A stretch of 64,000 bases of DNA, taken from positions 124,001 to 188,000 of the forward strand of contig NZ_FMAT01000004.1 of assembly GCF_900094805.1 (NCBI RefSeq), read 5' to 3'. The position numbers and the translations under genes are program-made. The notes under the pieces were generated by a model, which was not told the DNA's origin, made no database searches, and saw nothing but the letters and a program-made list of their open reading frames with translations. Origin of the DNA: Arthrobacter sp. NIO-1057 (GTDB taxonomy: Bacteria > Actinomycetota > Actinomycetes > Actinomycetales > Micrococcaceae). Positions 34,392 to 43,716 of the stretch are shown here, piece by piece (the first letter of the stretch is position 1; every line of letters begins with the position of its first letter).

Positions 34392-36695
34392 CTAGTGACC
34401 GGCCTTGTTACCGAAACGGCGAATCAGTAGTAAGACGATTCCGGCGAGAACAACGATGCCAGCAGCGATACCGATCCAGCTGGCGCTGAAACCGGTGTCT
34501 GCCAAGTTTTCGTTATCCTGCTGCTTCGAATCATCTGAGGAATTGTTCTTTGAATCATCGTCAGAATCTGCAGTCGGGGAGGTGCTTGGATCCGAATCAG
34601 TGGTTGGTGCTGGGGATTCTGACTCGGACTCCGACTCAGAAGGCTCAGCGGATGGCGACTGATCGTCTTCGGTAGGCGATGGAACTGGTTCCTCAGAAGC
34701 TGCAGCAACGACCGAGAAGTCCGTGGCAATATCCTCGCGCTGTACCTGCGAGATCACCAGCTGGTAATCGCCAGGCTCTACTGAGCTATCTACTGGAAGC
34801 TGGAAGGTCGTGGTGCCCGAAGCATCTGCTGCAGGCACGTCGGAGATCTCAACTGCACCATCAAATGCGGAAGCTGAAATCTGTGCTCCTTCTTCCAAAC
34901 CGGAAACCGTGACACCCACGGTATCGCCGGCCTTGACCTCAGTAGCATCCAGCTCAACGGTGGCCCAGTCGGTGCCGGCAACGATTGCGCGACCCAGTGG
35001 GGATGGTGAGACTACGTCGTGTGCCTTGAAGAAGTTCACGGTCGCATCCAGGTCAACCTGACCCGAATCAGTGTGGTCGGTGCCTTCACCAAAGGCGGTG
35101 AAGTTATCGCCACCGGTAGCCAAGAAGGCATTGGCAGCTACACGGAAGGTAGCTGACTCATCCAAAGGCTCACCGTTGAAGGTGATCTCCTGAATGTGCT
35201 TACCGGCTGGTGCATCGTCGATGTAGGTGTAGGACAGGCCTTCCGAAACACCAAGCTGTAGCTTGCTACGTTCCGAACCTTCTGGCTGCCACTGCTGCTC
35301 AAGAGCTTCGCGGATCTGTGCGCCGGTGAGGTTGAAAGTGATCAGGGTGTTAGCGAAGGGCTGGACCTCTGCTGCAGACTGATAAGTGACCGTTCCATCT
35401 TCGCCGTAGAGCAGGTCAGCGCGAAGGCCACCGGCGTTCATGAACGCAATCTGAGCTGGTTCGCCAGCGAAGTCTTCATTGGAGGTTGCCCACAGGTGGA
35501 TATCTGCGACGGTATTGCCCAGGGTTGATTCAACACCACGGTCAGAACCCGGGGTGTCACCACCGCGCAAGATATCTTCAGAGATCTCGCCAACTTTGAC
35601 GCTGCCGACAACTTCGGCTTCTTTTTCAGCCTCATCGACAATCTTTGCCACGGTTGGGTTTGCTTCGTAATTCGCGGTCCACTCGCCGTCTGCCGATTCG
35701 TTAGCAAGTGGCAGGCGCTCGCTGGAAGCCTGAATGACATCACCAGTGCTTGGGTCAACTTCGAGGCTAACCTTGCCCAGGGTGGTTCCGTACTGATGCG
35801 ACTGGATCACTGGGCGCTCGCCGTCAGGACCGGCAATAGCGCAGTCGTAGGAAGAGTGGGTGTGACCGGAGAAGATCGCGTCGATGTTACCGCTGGCCTT
35901 GCGAATCAAGTCGCCGTAAGCGGTGGTTTCTGATGCGATGGCTGAGCAGTCGGTGCTGGCTGAGCCATTGTGGGTGAGCAGTACGATGACATCGGCTTCG
36001 CCGTTAGAGTCGTCGCCGTCGCTGAGTTCTTCGGCCACGCGATTTGCGGCCTCAATTTCACTGCCGAAGTCCAAACCGGAGATGCCACTTGGTGAGACCA
36101 AGGATGGGACATCTTCGGTGACGGTGCCGATAAAGCCTACGGAGAGTCCGCCGACTTCACGAATTGCGTATTCCTTGAGTACAGGAGTTTTGGTGCCTGC
36201 CTTGTAAACGTTGGCACCCAGCGCAAAATCTTCACCGGACTGGCCTGTGGCTGCAGCGTAGCGGTCGATGACGCGCGAGGTCAGGTCGTCGAAACCCTTG
36301 TCGAACTCGTGGTTGCCTACGACCGAAACATCGAGGCCGGCCGCGCCGAGAGCATCGATGGTTGGAGCGTCTTCCTGAGATGCTGAAGCAAAGGTTGAAG
36401 CGCCGATGTTATCGCCGGCCGAGAGGAACAGCGTGTTTTCATTCTCGGAACGCAACTGGTCAACTGCACCGGCCAGAACGGCTGCGCCAGCTGATGATCG
36501 ATCCGCGGCAATGCGACCGTGGAAGTCATTAATGCCGACAAGATCCAGGGTTACTGAATCTGCTGCAGCTGGGGAAGTGGTGCTAGTGGACTCGGCGGTA
36601 GGTGTTGCCTGGGCCATGGTGGCGCCAGTGGCCGCCAGTGAGAGCGTAGCCAAGGAGGCGAGGCTGAGTTTTCTCATCTGCCTAAATGCAGACAT
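34392..36695 (-). CDS. Cell-surface 5'-nucleotidase/metallophosphatase
   Basis: This 767-residue secreted enzyme has an N-terminal signal peptide, then the metallophosphatase domain with INDFHGRI, SAGDNIGAS, VVGNHEFD, VLLTHNGS and FSGHTHSS metal motifs, then the 5'-nucleotidase C-terminal domain (FMNAGGLRADL; ATGGDNFTAF). A Ser/Glu/Asp-rich spacer near residues 660-720 leads to a LADTG sortase-like motif, a hydrophobic segment and a basic RRFGNK tail. It should release phosphate and nucleosides outside the cell. The ATG at 36695 is favoured by AGGAG 5 bases before it. No sortase gene is nearby. Confidence 0.9.
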   Translation of the reverse strand: MSAFRQMRKLSLASLATLSLAATGATMAQATPTAESTSTTSPAAADSVTLDLVGINDFHGRIAADRSSAGAAVLAGAVDQLRSENENTLFLSAGDNIGASTFASASQEDAPTIDALGAAGLDVSVVGNHEFDKGFDDLTSRVIDRYAAATGQSGEDFALGANVYKAGTKTPVLKEYAIREVGGLSVGFIGTVTEDVPSLVSPSGISGLDFGSEIEAANRVAEELSDGDDSNGEADVIVLLTHNGSASTDCSAIASETTAYGDLIRKASGNIDAIFSGHTHSSYDCAIAGPDGERPVIQSHQYGTTLGKVSLEVDPSTGDVIQASSERLPLANESADGEWTANYEANPTVAKIVDEAEKEAEVVGSVKVGEISEDILRGGDTPGSDRGVESTLGNTVADIHLWATSNEDFAGEPAQIAFMNAGGLRADLLYGEDGTVTYQSAAEVQPFANTLITFNLTGAQIREALEQQWQPEGSERSKLQLGVSEGLSYTYIDDAPAGKHIQEITFNGEPLDESATFRVAANAFLATGGDNFTAFGEGTDHTDSGQVDLDATVNFFKAHDVVSPSPLGRAIVAGTDWATVELDATEVKAGDTVGVTVSGLEEGAQISASAFDGAVEISDVPAADASGTTTFQLPVDSSVEPGDYQLVISQVQREDIATDFSVVAAASEEPVPSPTEDDQSPSAEPSESESESESPAPTTDSDPSTSPTADSDDDSKNNSSDDSKQQDNENLADTGFSASWIGIAAGIVVLAGIVLLLIRRFGNKAGH

Positions 36696-36873
36696 AGGTA
36701 CTCCTAAAAGTGACGAGTGTGACAAAATACATGTCTATCGCATCTAGGTGAACCTGTCGATGCTTGCAGGTTAAATCGTTGTGTAGGCCAATAAGAACTT
36801 GTCGTTAAAGCACGAAGCAACGCAACTGATCTTGCCTGATGCGTTGCTTCGAAAAGACTTGATGTATTTAGAG

Positions 36874-37077
36874 CTACTGCTTTTTGCGGGTCTTGGTCAC
36901 GGTGACTTTGGTAGCACCTACGATGGCGCCGAGCATGAGCATAGCCGCCGCGATGAAAAAGATTGTGGACAGAACCCAGCAAGCTGTTGCGGTGTCTCGA
37001 TGTGCGGCATTTAGTGCAAAACCAAAAAGGCACACGCTGGTAAGCAACAGGAGAACTCCCGATAACCGCGTCTTCAT
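36874..37077 (-). CDS. Small membrane protein
   Basis: This 67-residue protein has two hydrophobic segments (about residues 5-25 and 34-56) and a basic tail ending TKTRKKQ, so it is probably an inner-membrane protein with its tail in the cytoplasm. A GAAGG ribosome site 6-7 bases before the ATG supports translation. I do not recognise a family. It stands alone, between the nucleotidase and HNH lipoprotein genes. Confidence 0.55.
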   Translation of the reverse strand: MKTRLSGVLLLLTSVCLFGFALNAAHRDTATACWVLSTIFFIAAAMLMLGAIVGATKVTVTKTRKKQ

Positions 37078-37217
37078 TGTTAGCCTTCGCGCCAGAGATT
37101 ATTGTAAACAGTCACTACGAATAATGACAATTAGGTTGATTAACATCTATATTGCCACAAATCCATCAACTTGACGATAGGCCTTAAGGAGGATTTTTCG
37201 CTACGACTTTGGGTGAA

Positions 37218-37925
37218 CTATGCGCAAGTTTTCAGGATGCGCTCAATGGCATCGTGTTCGGCTTTGGTCATCCAGGCGTCATACTTTGCCTTGACCTGAG
37301 TCTGGCGCGATACGTATTCGCAGCGGAAATTCTTGTTAGGAGGAAGCCAAGAAGCAGCGTCTTTGTCGCCCTTGGCTGCATTGGTCGGCCCGTCCGAAGC
37401 CATGAGATTTAGCGGGTCATTGGCAAATTCTAAACGGGTTTCCTGATCCCAGCTTTGTGCTCCCTTTTGCCACGCATCGGAGAGTGCAACAACATGGTCA
37501 ATCTGAACCGCGGTACTGGTTTTCTGGCCTCGAACAAACTTGATGGTGGTATTGGTGTACGGGTCATGGAAAGTTCCGCTAAGTACCACGCATGGTTTCG
37601 AAGCTGACTTGTACTTCACGTTTTCTAAGTCGCGAGCCAGAATGTCGTTGCGGGCATCGCAACCATTGCGGTCCGGATCTTTCCAGCCCTTGCTGAACTT
37701 TTCTCGTTCATAACCAGTCTTCGGGGCGCGACCCTTGATGTCGATGTCGGCGAGTAGTTTAAGCGAGTCCGCATAGGTGGCGCCTTGCTCCGCGCTGCTA
37801 TGGGTGGTGTCAGCCTGCGCGTCTGGAATGCGATCTTGTTCGATGGAATCGAGGGTTGAGCATCCGGTGAGGACAAGAGAACAGGCGATGAGTGCTATTG
37901 AGGCGGTGCGACGCAGCAGGCGCAT
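37218..37925 (-). CDS. HNH endonuclease-family lipoprotein (DUF1524-like)
   Basis: This 235-residue protein has a lipobox LTGC at residues 19-22 and a DUF1524/HNH core: IKFVRGQKTSTAVQIDHVVA near residue 135 with the metal-binding Asp-His, LEFANDPLNLMASDGPTN near 165 with the Asn, and KNFRCEYVSRQ. The pair DHV...N..NL is the usual HNH arrangement. It should be an extracellular, membrane-anchored nuclease, possibly for nutrient DNA. GmrSD-type restriction proteins share the domain but are cytoplasmic and much larger. A GGAGT ribosome site precedes the ATG. Confidence 0.82.
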   Translation of the reverse strand: MRLLRRTASIALIACSLVLTGCSTLDSIEQDRIPDAQADTTHSSAEQGATYADSLKLLADIDIKGRAPKTGYEREKFSKGWKDPDRNGCDARNDILARDLENVKYKSASKPCVVLSGTFHDPYTNTTIKFVRGQKTSTAVQIDHVVALSDAWQKGAQSWDQETRLEFANDPLNLMASDGPTNAAKGDKDAASWLPPNKNFRCEYVSRQTQVKAKYDAWMTKAEHDAIERILKTCA

Positions 37926-38177
37926 GCGGTAGTTCTACTCCTTGGGAAGATTAAATAGTTTGTGGGATAAGCCCCTTAGAGAACTATATGAAGTACTGCG
38001 GACGCTTTAGCTCGGGCCATGCCGTGTTTTGGTGTGAGATCCGTGTGAGTCGGTTCGTCCCACCATTTCAAGGTTTCATAACAATCTTGTTCATGCTGTT
38101 TGACATGTATTGTTTAACTCAGATTCATGTCATAAGGTCAATGAATCACCATCACTCATCTTCGAATTGGAGTGTGC

Positions 38178-38777
38178 ATGAAACGGGCGCTGCCTCTGTC
38201 CCTAGCACTAGTTCTTGGACTTTGTTCCTGCACCACCCCGGTTTCTCAATTGAAGCTTCCAGAGCAGACTCCCACCGTTCTCAATTCCGGAGCCCTCATA
38301 GACGAAATCACTGAAGAGTCAATCACTGAAGAGTCAGAGGGCGGCTTCGATGATATCCTTGATTACTTCCCTCCAATGATTGCCTTCGGCTCTAAGATCA
38401 TGAACCACGATGGACTTGCGGAATCCATGCGGGATCCCGAAGTTGATTTCTTTGGAAAGAATGGGTTTAACTCTGGTGCGGGTTCGGTAAATACCTATCG
38501 GGTGGATGACGAAGGCAATCCCCAAGGTGAGCATATGGTGTTTACGAGTGTGGCGGGGCAGAAAAATCTGGTGCTGGTTGCATGCCAAGGCGTAGGAACC
38601 GTTCTCATCCGTGCTGAAAAAGACGGAGTAGCTGTGGCTGAAAAATCTCTGGACTGTTCGATACCGGCCACTGAATTGAGCATCGAGTTCACCATTGCCC
38701 AAGGTGGCGATGTTTGGGTTGTCCAGGAACCAAGCTCAGATACTCGTGGGATCTATGAAGTAATGATCTACAGCTAA
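38178..38777 (+). CDS. Putative lipoprotein of unknown function
   Basis: This 199-residue protein starts MKRALPLSLALVLGLCSC and has a lipobox-like LCSC, so it is probably an outer-face lipoprotein. The mature part begins with an acidic linker containing a perfect ITEES duplication. I recognise no domain. The ATG at 38178 follows TTGGAG by 6 bases. It ends 28 bases before the TPP riboswitch. Confidence 0.65.
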   Translation: MKRALPLSLALVLGLCSCTTPVSQLKLPEQTPTVLNSGALIDEITEESITEESEGGFDDILDYFPPMIAFGSKIMNHDGLAESMRDPEVDFFGKNGFNSGAGSVNTYRVDDEGNPQGEHMVFTSVAGQKNLVLVACQGVGTVLIRAEKDGVAVAEKSLDCSIPATELSIEFTIAQGGDVWVVQEPSSDTRGIYEVMIYS

Positions 38778-38805
38778 GCCTGAAGTGTGCTACTAATGGG
38801 AACAG

Positions 38806-38882
38806 TGACACGGGGTGCCGCACGGCGGCTGAGAGAACACCCGTTGAACCTGATCCAGTTAGTACTGGCGAAGGGAATGTCA
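38806..38882 (+). ncRNA. TPP riboswitch (THI element)
   Basis: All conserved parts are readable: TGACACGGGGTGCC, GGCTGAGAGAACACCCGTTG, AACCTGATCCAGTTAGTACT, GGCGAAGGGAATGTCA, with TGACA closing P1 against TGTCA. The downstream leader can form an 11-base-pair stem with one bulge (38925-38935 with 38948-38959) that ends 1 base before the AAGGAG at 38961, so thiamine pyrophosphate probably blocks translation of the SDR gene. Confidence 0.95.
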
Positions 38883-38974
38883 TAGATCCTGCGTACGCGT
38901 GCACCTCTAGAGGGTGAAGCGTTCGCGTCTTTGGCTACTTCTCGTTCGCCAACAGACGCCAAGGAGTTCACGCG

Positions 38975-39775
38975 ATGAGCACGGACACTCAAACAACGAC
39001 CAACGCTATTTCCCTGCCATTGGAAGAACAAGTAGTTCTGATCACCGGCGGTGCCCGGGGACTTGGCGCAGCCATCAGCAATGCTTTTCTCGGTGCTGGC
39101 GCGAAAGTTGTAATCAACTACAACACCTCGGCGCAGGCCGGTGAAGAATTCGTCGCGCGTTATCCGCAGCATGCCCTCGCTATTCAGGCCGATGTCCGCG
39201 ACGAAGCGGGGCTCAAATCAATGGTTGCTGAAGCGAAGGAACACTTCGGCGCGCCAGTAACAACACTGGTGAATAACGCCTTGGTAGATTTCTCCTTTAA
39301 TGGAGATGCCCGTTCCACCGCGGACGCCATTTCGGCCGAGGAACTCAGTGCACAATTTGCTGGCTCGGTGCTGGCTCCGGTGGCCGCCATTCAATCCGTA
39401 CTTCCAGGAATGCGTGAAGTTGGTTTTGGACGCATCATCAATATCGGAACCAATCTGTTCCAGCACCCAGTGGTTCCCTACCATGACTACACGGCTACCA
39501 AGGCAGCGTTATTGTCCTTGACACGAACCTTTGCCGATGACCTTGGGCCGGAAGGAATCAACGTCAACATGGTCTCTGGTGGACTATTGCGTACCACGGA
39601 TGCTTCAGCAGCGACTCCGGAAGCAGTATTTGACCTGATTGCTTCAGGAACCCCCTTGCGTCGAGTGACCACTCCCGAAGAATTATCCGATGCCGTGCTG
39701 TTCTTTGCTTCCCCGCTCTCTCGTGGTGTGACGGGACAGAACCTGATTGTTGATGGCGGGTTGGTGAAAGGTTGA
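38975..39775 (+). CDS. Short-chain dehydrogenase/reductase under TPP control
   Basis: This 266-residue classical SDR has the nucleotide-binding motif LITGGARGLGAAI near residue 24, VNNALVDF near 98 and the YTATK catalytic Tyr-Lys pair near 173, with LIVDGGLVKG at the end. The position that usually holds the catalytic Ser reads NIGTNLFQ. The stretch between the NNA and YxxxK motifs contains an insertion (NGDARSTADAISAEE), which is not typical of FabG. It lies behind a TPP riboswitch and overlaps the next gene, so it is likely to act in thiamine salvage or in metabolism of a thiamine-related compound. Confidence 0.85.
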   Translation: MSTDTQTTTNAISLPLEEQVVLITGGARGLGAAISNAFLGAGAKVVINYNTSAQAGEEFVARYPQHALAIQADVRDEAGLKSMVAEAKEHFGAPVTTLVNNALVDFSFNGDARSTADAISAEELSAQFAGSVLAPVAAIQSVLPGMREVGFGRIINIGTNLFQHPVVPYHDYTATKAALLSLTRTFADDLGPEGINVNMVSGGLLRTTDASAATPEAVFDLIASGTPLRRVTTPEELSDAVLFFASPLSRGVTGQNLIVDGGLVKG

Positions 39776-41100
39776 GCCAGAAGAAACAAGTTCACCTGAA
39801 TCTATTTATTTACGGCACTGGCCACCACCAGGCCGCTTGGCGAGCCGAAGAGTCGGCTGCCGAAAAGCTATGCGAAGCCCAGTACTACATCAATCTTGCT
39901 CAGATCGCTGAGCAGGGTCTGCTGGATGCAGTGTTCTTTGCAGATGGGCAAGCGGTGTCGCCCGAAGCAGCGCAAGCAGGACCCACCTGGTTCTTTGAAC
40001 CTGTGACGCTGTTGTCGGCGATCTGCCAATGCACGAGGAACATCGGGTTGGTCTGCACCATTTCTGCGAGCTTTTATTCACCTTTTCATGCCGCACGCAT
40101 GCTCGGAAGCCTGCAACATCTCTCCCAAGGGCGGGCCGGGATTAACGTGGTGACGAGCATGTGGGACACCGAAGCTCAGAACCATTCGCTGACGGAATTG
40201 CCGGCCCACGCTCAACGCTATGCCAGAGCTACCGAGTTCATCGATGTCTTACGTCAGCTGTGGGAATCTTATCCGCATCAAGCAGTTCAGATTGACCGGG
40301 CTGGCGATTTCACAATCGCGAATCAACTTCAAGAGATCAATCATGAAGGTCAGCACTTCTCGGTGCGCGGACCGTTAAACATGCCTAACTCTGAGCACGG
40401 AGAACCAGTCCTTTTCCAGGCAGGATCTTCGCCCGCGGGACGTGAACTGGCAGCGACTCATGCCGAGGCAATATATTCGGTAGCCGCGGATCAGCAGATG
40501 GCTGCAGAATTTGCTCAGGATATTTCTGAACGCACCAGTGCTTTGGGCAACCAGAGTCAGCGGCCATTGATCATGCCGGGCCTGGTGACTTATGTGGGGC
40601 GAACGCTCGAAGAAGCCAAAGCAAAACAACGGGAGCTCAACGACTTACTTCCCACTGAGGATGCATTACGCCAGCTTGGCGTATTCCTGCAGCAAGACAC
40701 GAGCCTGTGGCCACTAGATGAGCCTGTTCCAGGGCTGCCACCCTTGGCAGAATTCACCGGACCGGCAGGGCGGTACACCACGATCTTGCGACTCATCGAA
40801 TTGCATCAACCTACCGTTCGAGAGCTCTTGGGCTTGTTGGCCGCTGGGGGAGGACACTGCACGATGGTGGGGACCCCGGAAATGATTGTGGACGAGATGG
40901 AAGATTGGCTAGACAGTGGGGCTGCAGATGGGTTTAACCTGATGCCGCCTTCTCTGCCTGGATCTTTAGAAGACTTTATTGACTTAGTGATTCCAGAACT
41001 ACAGCGGCGCGGACGATTCCGTACCCGTTACGAATCAACTACGTTGCGTGGCAATCTTGGTCTGACTGTTCCGCAAGAAACGGTGCTTGCGCCTAGCTAA
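39772..41100 (+). CDS. NtaA/SnaA-like FMN-dependent monooxygenase under TPP control
   Basis: This 442-residue LLM flavoprotein is a third, more distant member of the NtaA group in the window: LNLFIYGTGHHQAAWR at the start, AVFFADGQAVSPEA, GRAGINVVTSMWDTEAQNHS near residue 121, EPVLFQAGSSPAGRELAATH near 209. It begins with TTG, overlapping the SDR stop as TTGA, so translation is coupled. With a TPP riboswitch upstream, its FMNH2-dependent chemistry probably bears on thiamine: breaking down or salvaging a thiamine fragment or analog. Its stop overlaps the convergent binding-protein gene by 4 bases. Confidence 0.85.
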   Translation: MSQKKQVHLNLFIYGTGHHQAAWRAEESAAEKLCEAQYYINLAQIAEQGLLDAVFFADGQAVSPEAAQAGPTWFFEPVTLLSAICQCTRNIGLVCTISASFYSPFHAARMLGSLQHLSQGRAGINVVTSMWDTEAQNHSLTELPAHAQRYARATEFIDVLRQLWESYPHQAVQIDRAGDFTIANQLQEINHEGQHFSVRGPLNMPNSEHGEPVLFQAGSSPAGRELAATHAEAIYSVAADQQMAAEFAQDISERTSALGNQSQRPLIMPGLVTYVGRTLEEAKAKQRELNDLLPTEDALRQLGVFLQQDTSLWPLDEPVPGLPPLAEFTGPAGRYTTILRLIELHQPTVRELLGLLAAGGGHCTMVGTPEMIVDEMEDWLDSGAADGFNLMPPSLPGSLEDFIDLVIPELQRRGRFRTRYESTTLRGNLGLTVPQETVLAPS

Positions 41101-42128
41101 TTTTGCGGTTGTGCTGCCGGAGTTAAACCGGGGAAGTCATTTTCAAAGTAATCCAGAATCTTTTGTGTGGAATAGAAATCTAAGAGAAATGACTCTTGTA
41201 GTGCAAACACATTGCCGCCGCGAATGGACGGCAACAGTCCAAGCGAAGTATCTGTGGTGAACTGTTCAACTGCTTCGGAATCCGAAGCGAGCAAAAATGC
41301 CACATCGCCTGGCACGGACTTTGCTAGTCCTTCGTAACTAGTGAATGCGAAATCTTCTCGTTCTTGGGCGGAAGTATCAAATTCTTTGGGCGGATCCGCA
41401 ACGGTGAAGCCCAGCGCCTCGAAAAGTTGTGCGTGTGGACCGGTGCTCTGCGCTATCGGGGAGATATTTCCTTGATGGTAGGAAAGGATTGATGCTGTGG
41501 TGCCGGCCGGGATCGCCAAGGAACGTTTCAAGGCGGCCACACGCCGGTTGATGATGGCGTTATTGCTTGCGGCTGTTTCCTCTGTGCCAGTGGCTTTGGC
41601 TAGATCTGCGCTGAGTGCTGTCCATTTCTTTTCGGTGTAATCGACCAGTAGTGTTGGGGCCATTTCCCTTAACTGCTCAAGATGAACCAATGCGGAATCG
41701 GCGCCTGAGGCCGAGACAATGATCAAATCAGGCTTGCTGTCGCGGATAGCTTCAAGATCAAAATTTCCAATTTCGTAGAGTGCGTCCACCGAGCGTTTTG
41801 AAGCAACTTTGGCCCATTGACTCAAGTAACCGTGCTTGTCCGTAGCAGGGCTTTGCGGCGCTACTGCCGTGGCGATAACCGGGGCGTTAAGGGCCAGCAA
41901 GGATCCTGTCGCCGCTACTGAAGTTGAGACGATGCGCTGAGGCTTGGCTGGGATCTTGATGGGATCCCCGGTCTCGTCGGTGACCACTCGCGGCCAGTCG
42001 TTACTCTCAACGGTGGCAGTGCTGACTTCACGTGCTTCCGGATTTGCCGTTGAATTGCAGGCGCCCAACGAAAATGTCAGAAGACAAATCAGCATGGAGG
42101 CCACGATTTTCTGCTTGCTTGGACGCAC
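41097..42128 (-). CDS. Iron-siderophore ABC transporter binding lipoprotein (FepB-like)
   Basis: This 343-residue protein has a lipobox LGAC at about residues 20-23 and a helical-backbone periplasmic-binding fold: RIVSTSVAATGSLLAL near residue 65, NFDLEAIRDSKPDLIIVSAS near 123 and a C-terminal FFSTQKILDYFEN-like helix. The IVSTS/DLEAI pattern is typical of FepB-type ferric-siderophore binders. The start is GTG at 42128 with AGGAG 11 bases before it. No permease or ATPase gene is adjacent, so it must share a transporter encoded elsewhere. The SIP gene upstream on the same strand suggests a joint role in iron uptake. Confidence 0.82.
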   Translation of the reverse strand: MRPSKQKIVASMLICLLTFSLGACNSTANPEAREVSTATVESNDWPRVVTDETGDPIKIPAKPQRIVSTSVAATGSLLALNAPVIATAVAPQSPATDKHGYLSQWAKVASKRSVDALYEIGNFDLEAIRDSKPDLIIVSASGADSALVHLEQLREMAPTLLVDYTEKKWTALSADLAKATGTEETAASNNAIINRRVAALKRSLAIPAGTTASILSYHQGNISPIAQSTGPHAQLFEALGFTVADPPKEFDTSAQEREDFAFTSYEGLAKSVPGDVAFLLASDSEAVEQFTTDTSLGLLPSIRGGNVFALQESFLLDFYSTQKILDYFENDFPGLTPAAQPQN

Positions 42129-42343
42129 TGAGAGTTTCTCCTAGGGCAGGCTCATTTCACGAACTGATCCAGACTATTTCAGATCCTTAGGGGAATGCTA
42201 ACTACGCTTCAACGCGAAATTTACGGCTGACTTGGTTATGTTTTGGCGTAAAACTGCCGAACACGTGCTGGAGATCATCGAAAAGAAGCAACGATGAGTG
42301 CCGTTCTAGCTTTGTTGAGCCCCTTACTTCAGGACCGATGGGT

Positions 42344-43510
42344 CTAACTGTGCAACCTGTTTTCTCGCAAGGTCCAGTATGAGGAGATATGTGATGCATG
42401 CTTGTTTAGGTGCCAGTATTCGGTGATCTGGTGAATAGCTTTAATCGTGGATCTTTCGGCATGGGCAATGACTCCTACTTGCCCTGCTGGAAGTGGGAGT
42501 GATTGGAGAGCAACGGGAAGCACGTTGCTTTTGCCAGCAGGAACTAAACCGCGAGGGAGCCACCGTAAAACAACGCCTTCTGGATGTTTCACGTCAAACA
42601 TTGCGTTTTCGTCGGTCACTTCCAACAGTGCTACGCCCGAGGCGCTTGACGGTAAGGCCTCCAAAACTTTGGCAATAGCGGGAAGCCCCGCTTCATCGGC
42701 GGCAAGAACGTAATAGCTGGCAGTGAGCGAGAGCGAAGATTTGCTACGCGCCGGTGAGATCACTATCGGGTCTCCCGGCTGTGCATTTCCCGCCCAATGT
42801 CCAACGGTTCCTGGCGCCCCATGGACGACAAAATCTATGGCCAGCTCATTAAGTGCGGGGTCGACCCAGCGAATGGTATAGGACTTTGAGCGAGGCATCT
42901 GTTCTCGAGGCAAACGATGGCGCAGGGCTCGCAGATCATAAGGTGGGACGAGGCCCAACGCGGGGTCAGCGACGACGACTTTGACGTACTCATCGAGGGC
43001 AGCGTTGGACCGATATCCATCAAGATTCGGCGCACTGGCAATGAGGCGCACTATTTGGTCGTTGAGCCGTTCTACCCTCGTGATGGTCAATATATGCTGC
43101 TCAATCTTGGTGCGCGGCGTATCCAACAACCCTAGTGCTGGCGAGTACTTTGTCAGTGGTTCTTCAGTGACGGTCGGCGGTAGGGCGGGAGGCATCGTTG
43201 GTGAAGATGAGACTGATGCATGATGGTGATGAGCGAAGGATGTGCGGAGTGTTTTATCTAAAACTTTGCGCGCAGCAACCAGTGCGGCTGCTGAACCAGC
43301 GCGTTGTGCGGCGGCCAGTAGCTCATCGGTTTCTTGCTCATTGAGGAACTGGCCGGATCCGATGGTTCGATACAGTTCTTCCTTGGCCGCTGCGTACCCA
43401 GCTTTCGCCCCCGCCTTCTCGGCCAGGGCTAAAACTTCTAAGACGAGGCCATCTTTTGGAGAGGCAGAGAACTGTGCTCCGTAGCCGCGGTGCTTGTGGT
43501 GCTTAGACAT
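42344..43510 (-). CDS. Siderophore-interacting FAD-binding protein with N-terminal extension
   Basis: Residues about 140-388 form a SIP/ViuB flavoreductase: the FAD motif PREQMPRSKSYTIRWVDPAL near 205, FVVHGAPGTVGHWAGNAQPGD near 230, YVLAADEAGLPAIAKVLEAL near 268 and the C-terminal YWHLNKHASHISSYW. Such enzymes reduce ferric siderophores in the cytoplasm. The first 130 residues are an alanine-rich, probably helical extension with a His-run (HHHH near 96) and a Pro-rich linker, which standard SIPs (about 270 residues) lack. It may be an accessory domain. Confidence 0.85.
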   Translation of the reverse strand: MSKHHKHRGYGAQFSASPKDGLVLEVLALAEKAGAKAGYAAAKEELYRTIGSGQFLNEQETDELLAAAQRAGSAAALVAARKVLDKTLRTSFAHHHHASVSSSPTMPPALPPTVTEEPLTKYSPALGLLDTPRTKIEQHILTITRVERLNDQIVRLIASAPNLDGYRSNAALDEYVKVVVADPALGLVPPYDLRALRHRLPREQMPRSKSYTIRWVDPALNELAIDFVVHGAPGTVGHWAGNAQPGDPIVISPARSKSSLSLTASYYVLAADEAGLPAIAKVLEALPSSASGVALLEVTDENAMFDVKHPEGVVLRWLPRGLVPAGKSNVLPVALQSLPLPAGQVGVIAHAERSTIKAIHQITEYWHLNKHASHISSYWTLRENRLHS

Positions 43511-43716
43511 GGTTTGCCCCTTAGCTTCGCTGTCGTGAGAATCAGCTCTTTAGCCTGAGTATGGGCGAAACAGGGCGAGCAAAACAAGTGGTTTTAAAGC
43601 AAGCTACTGGGTTTGTGGAAGAGAGGGCGGGAAGAATGTTCGACTGATTTTCGTGGAGGCTATTCGATATTCGATTCGTTCGACAATGTCAGTGAGGAGT
43701 AACTAAAATTAGCCGC

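Noticed and set aside
42187-42204. DtxR/IdeR-like iron box (TTAGGGGAATGCTAACTA) upstream of the siderophore binding protein gene
   Set aside because: The two half sites are one base too far apart compared with the known consensus, and the centre does not match. Position is suggestive only.
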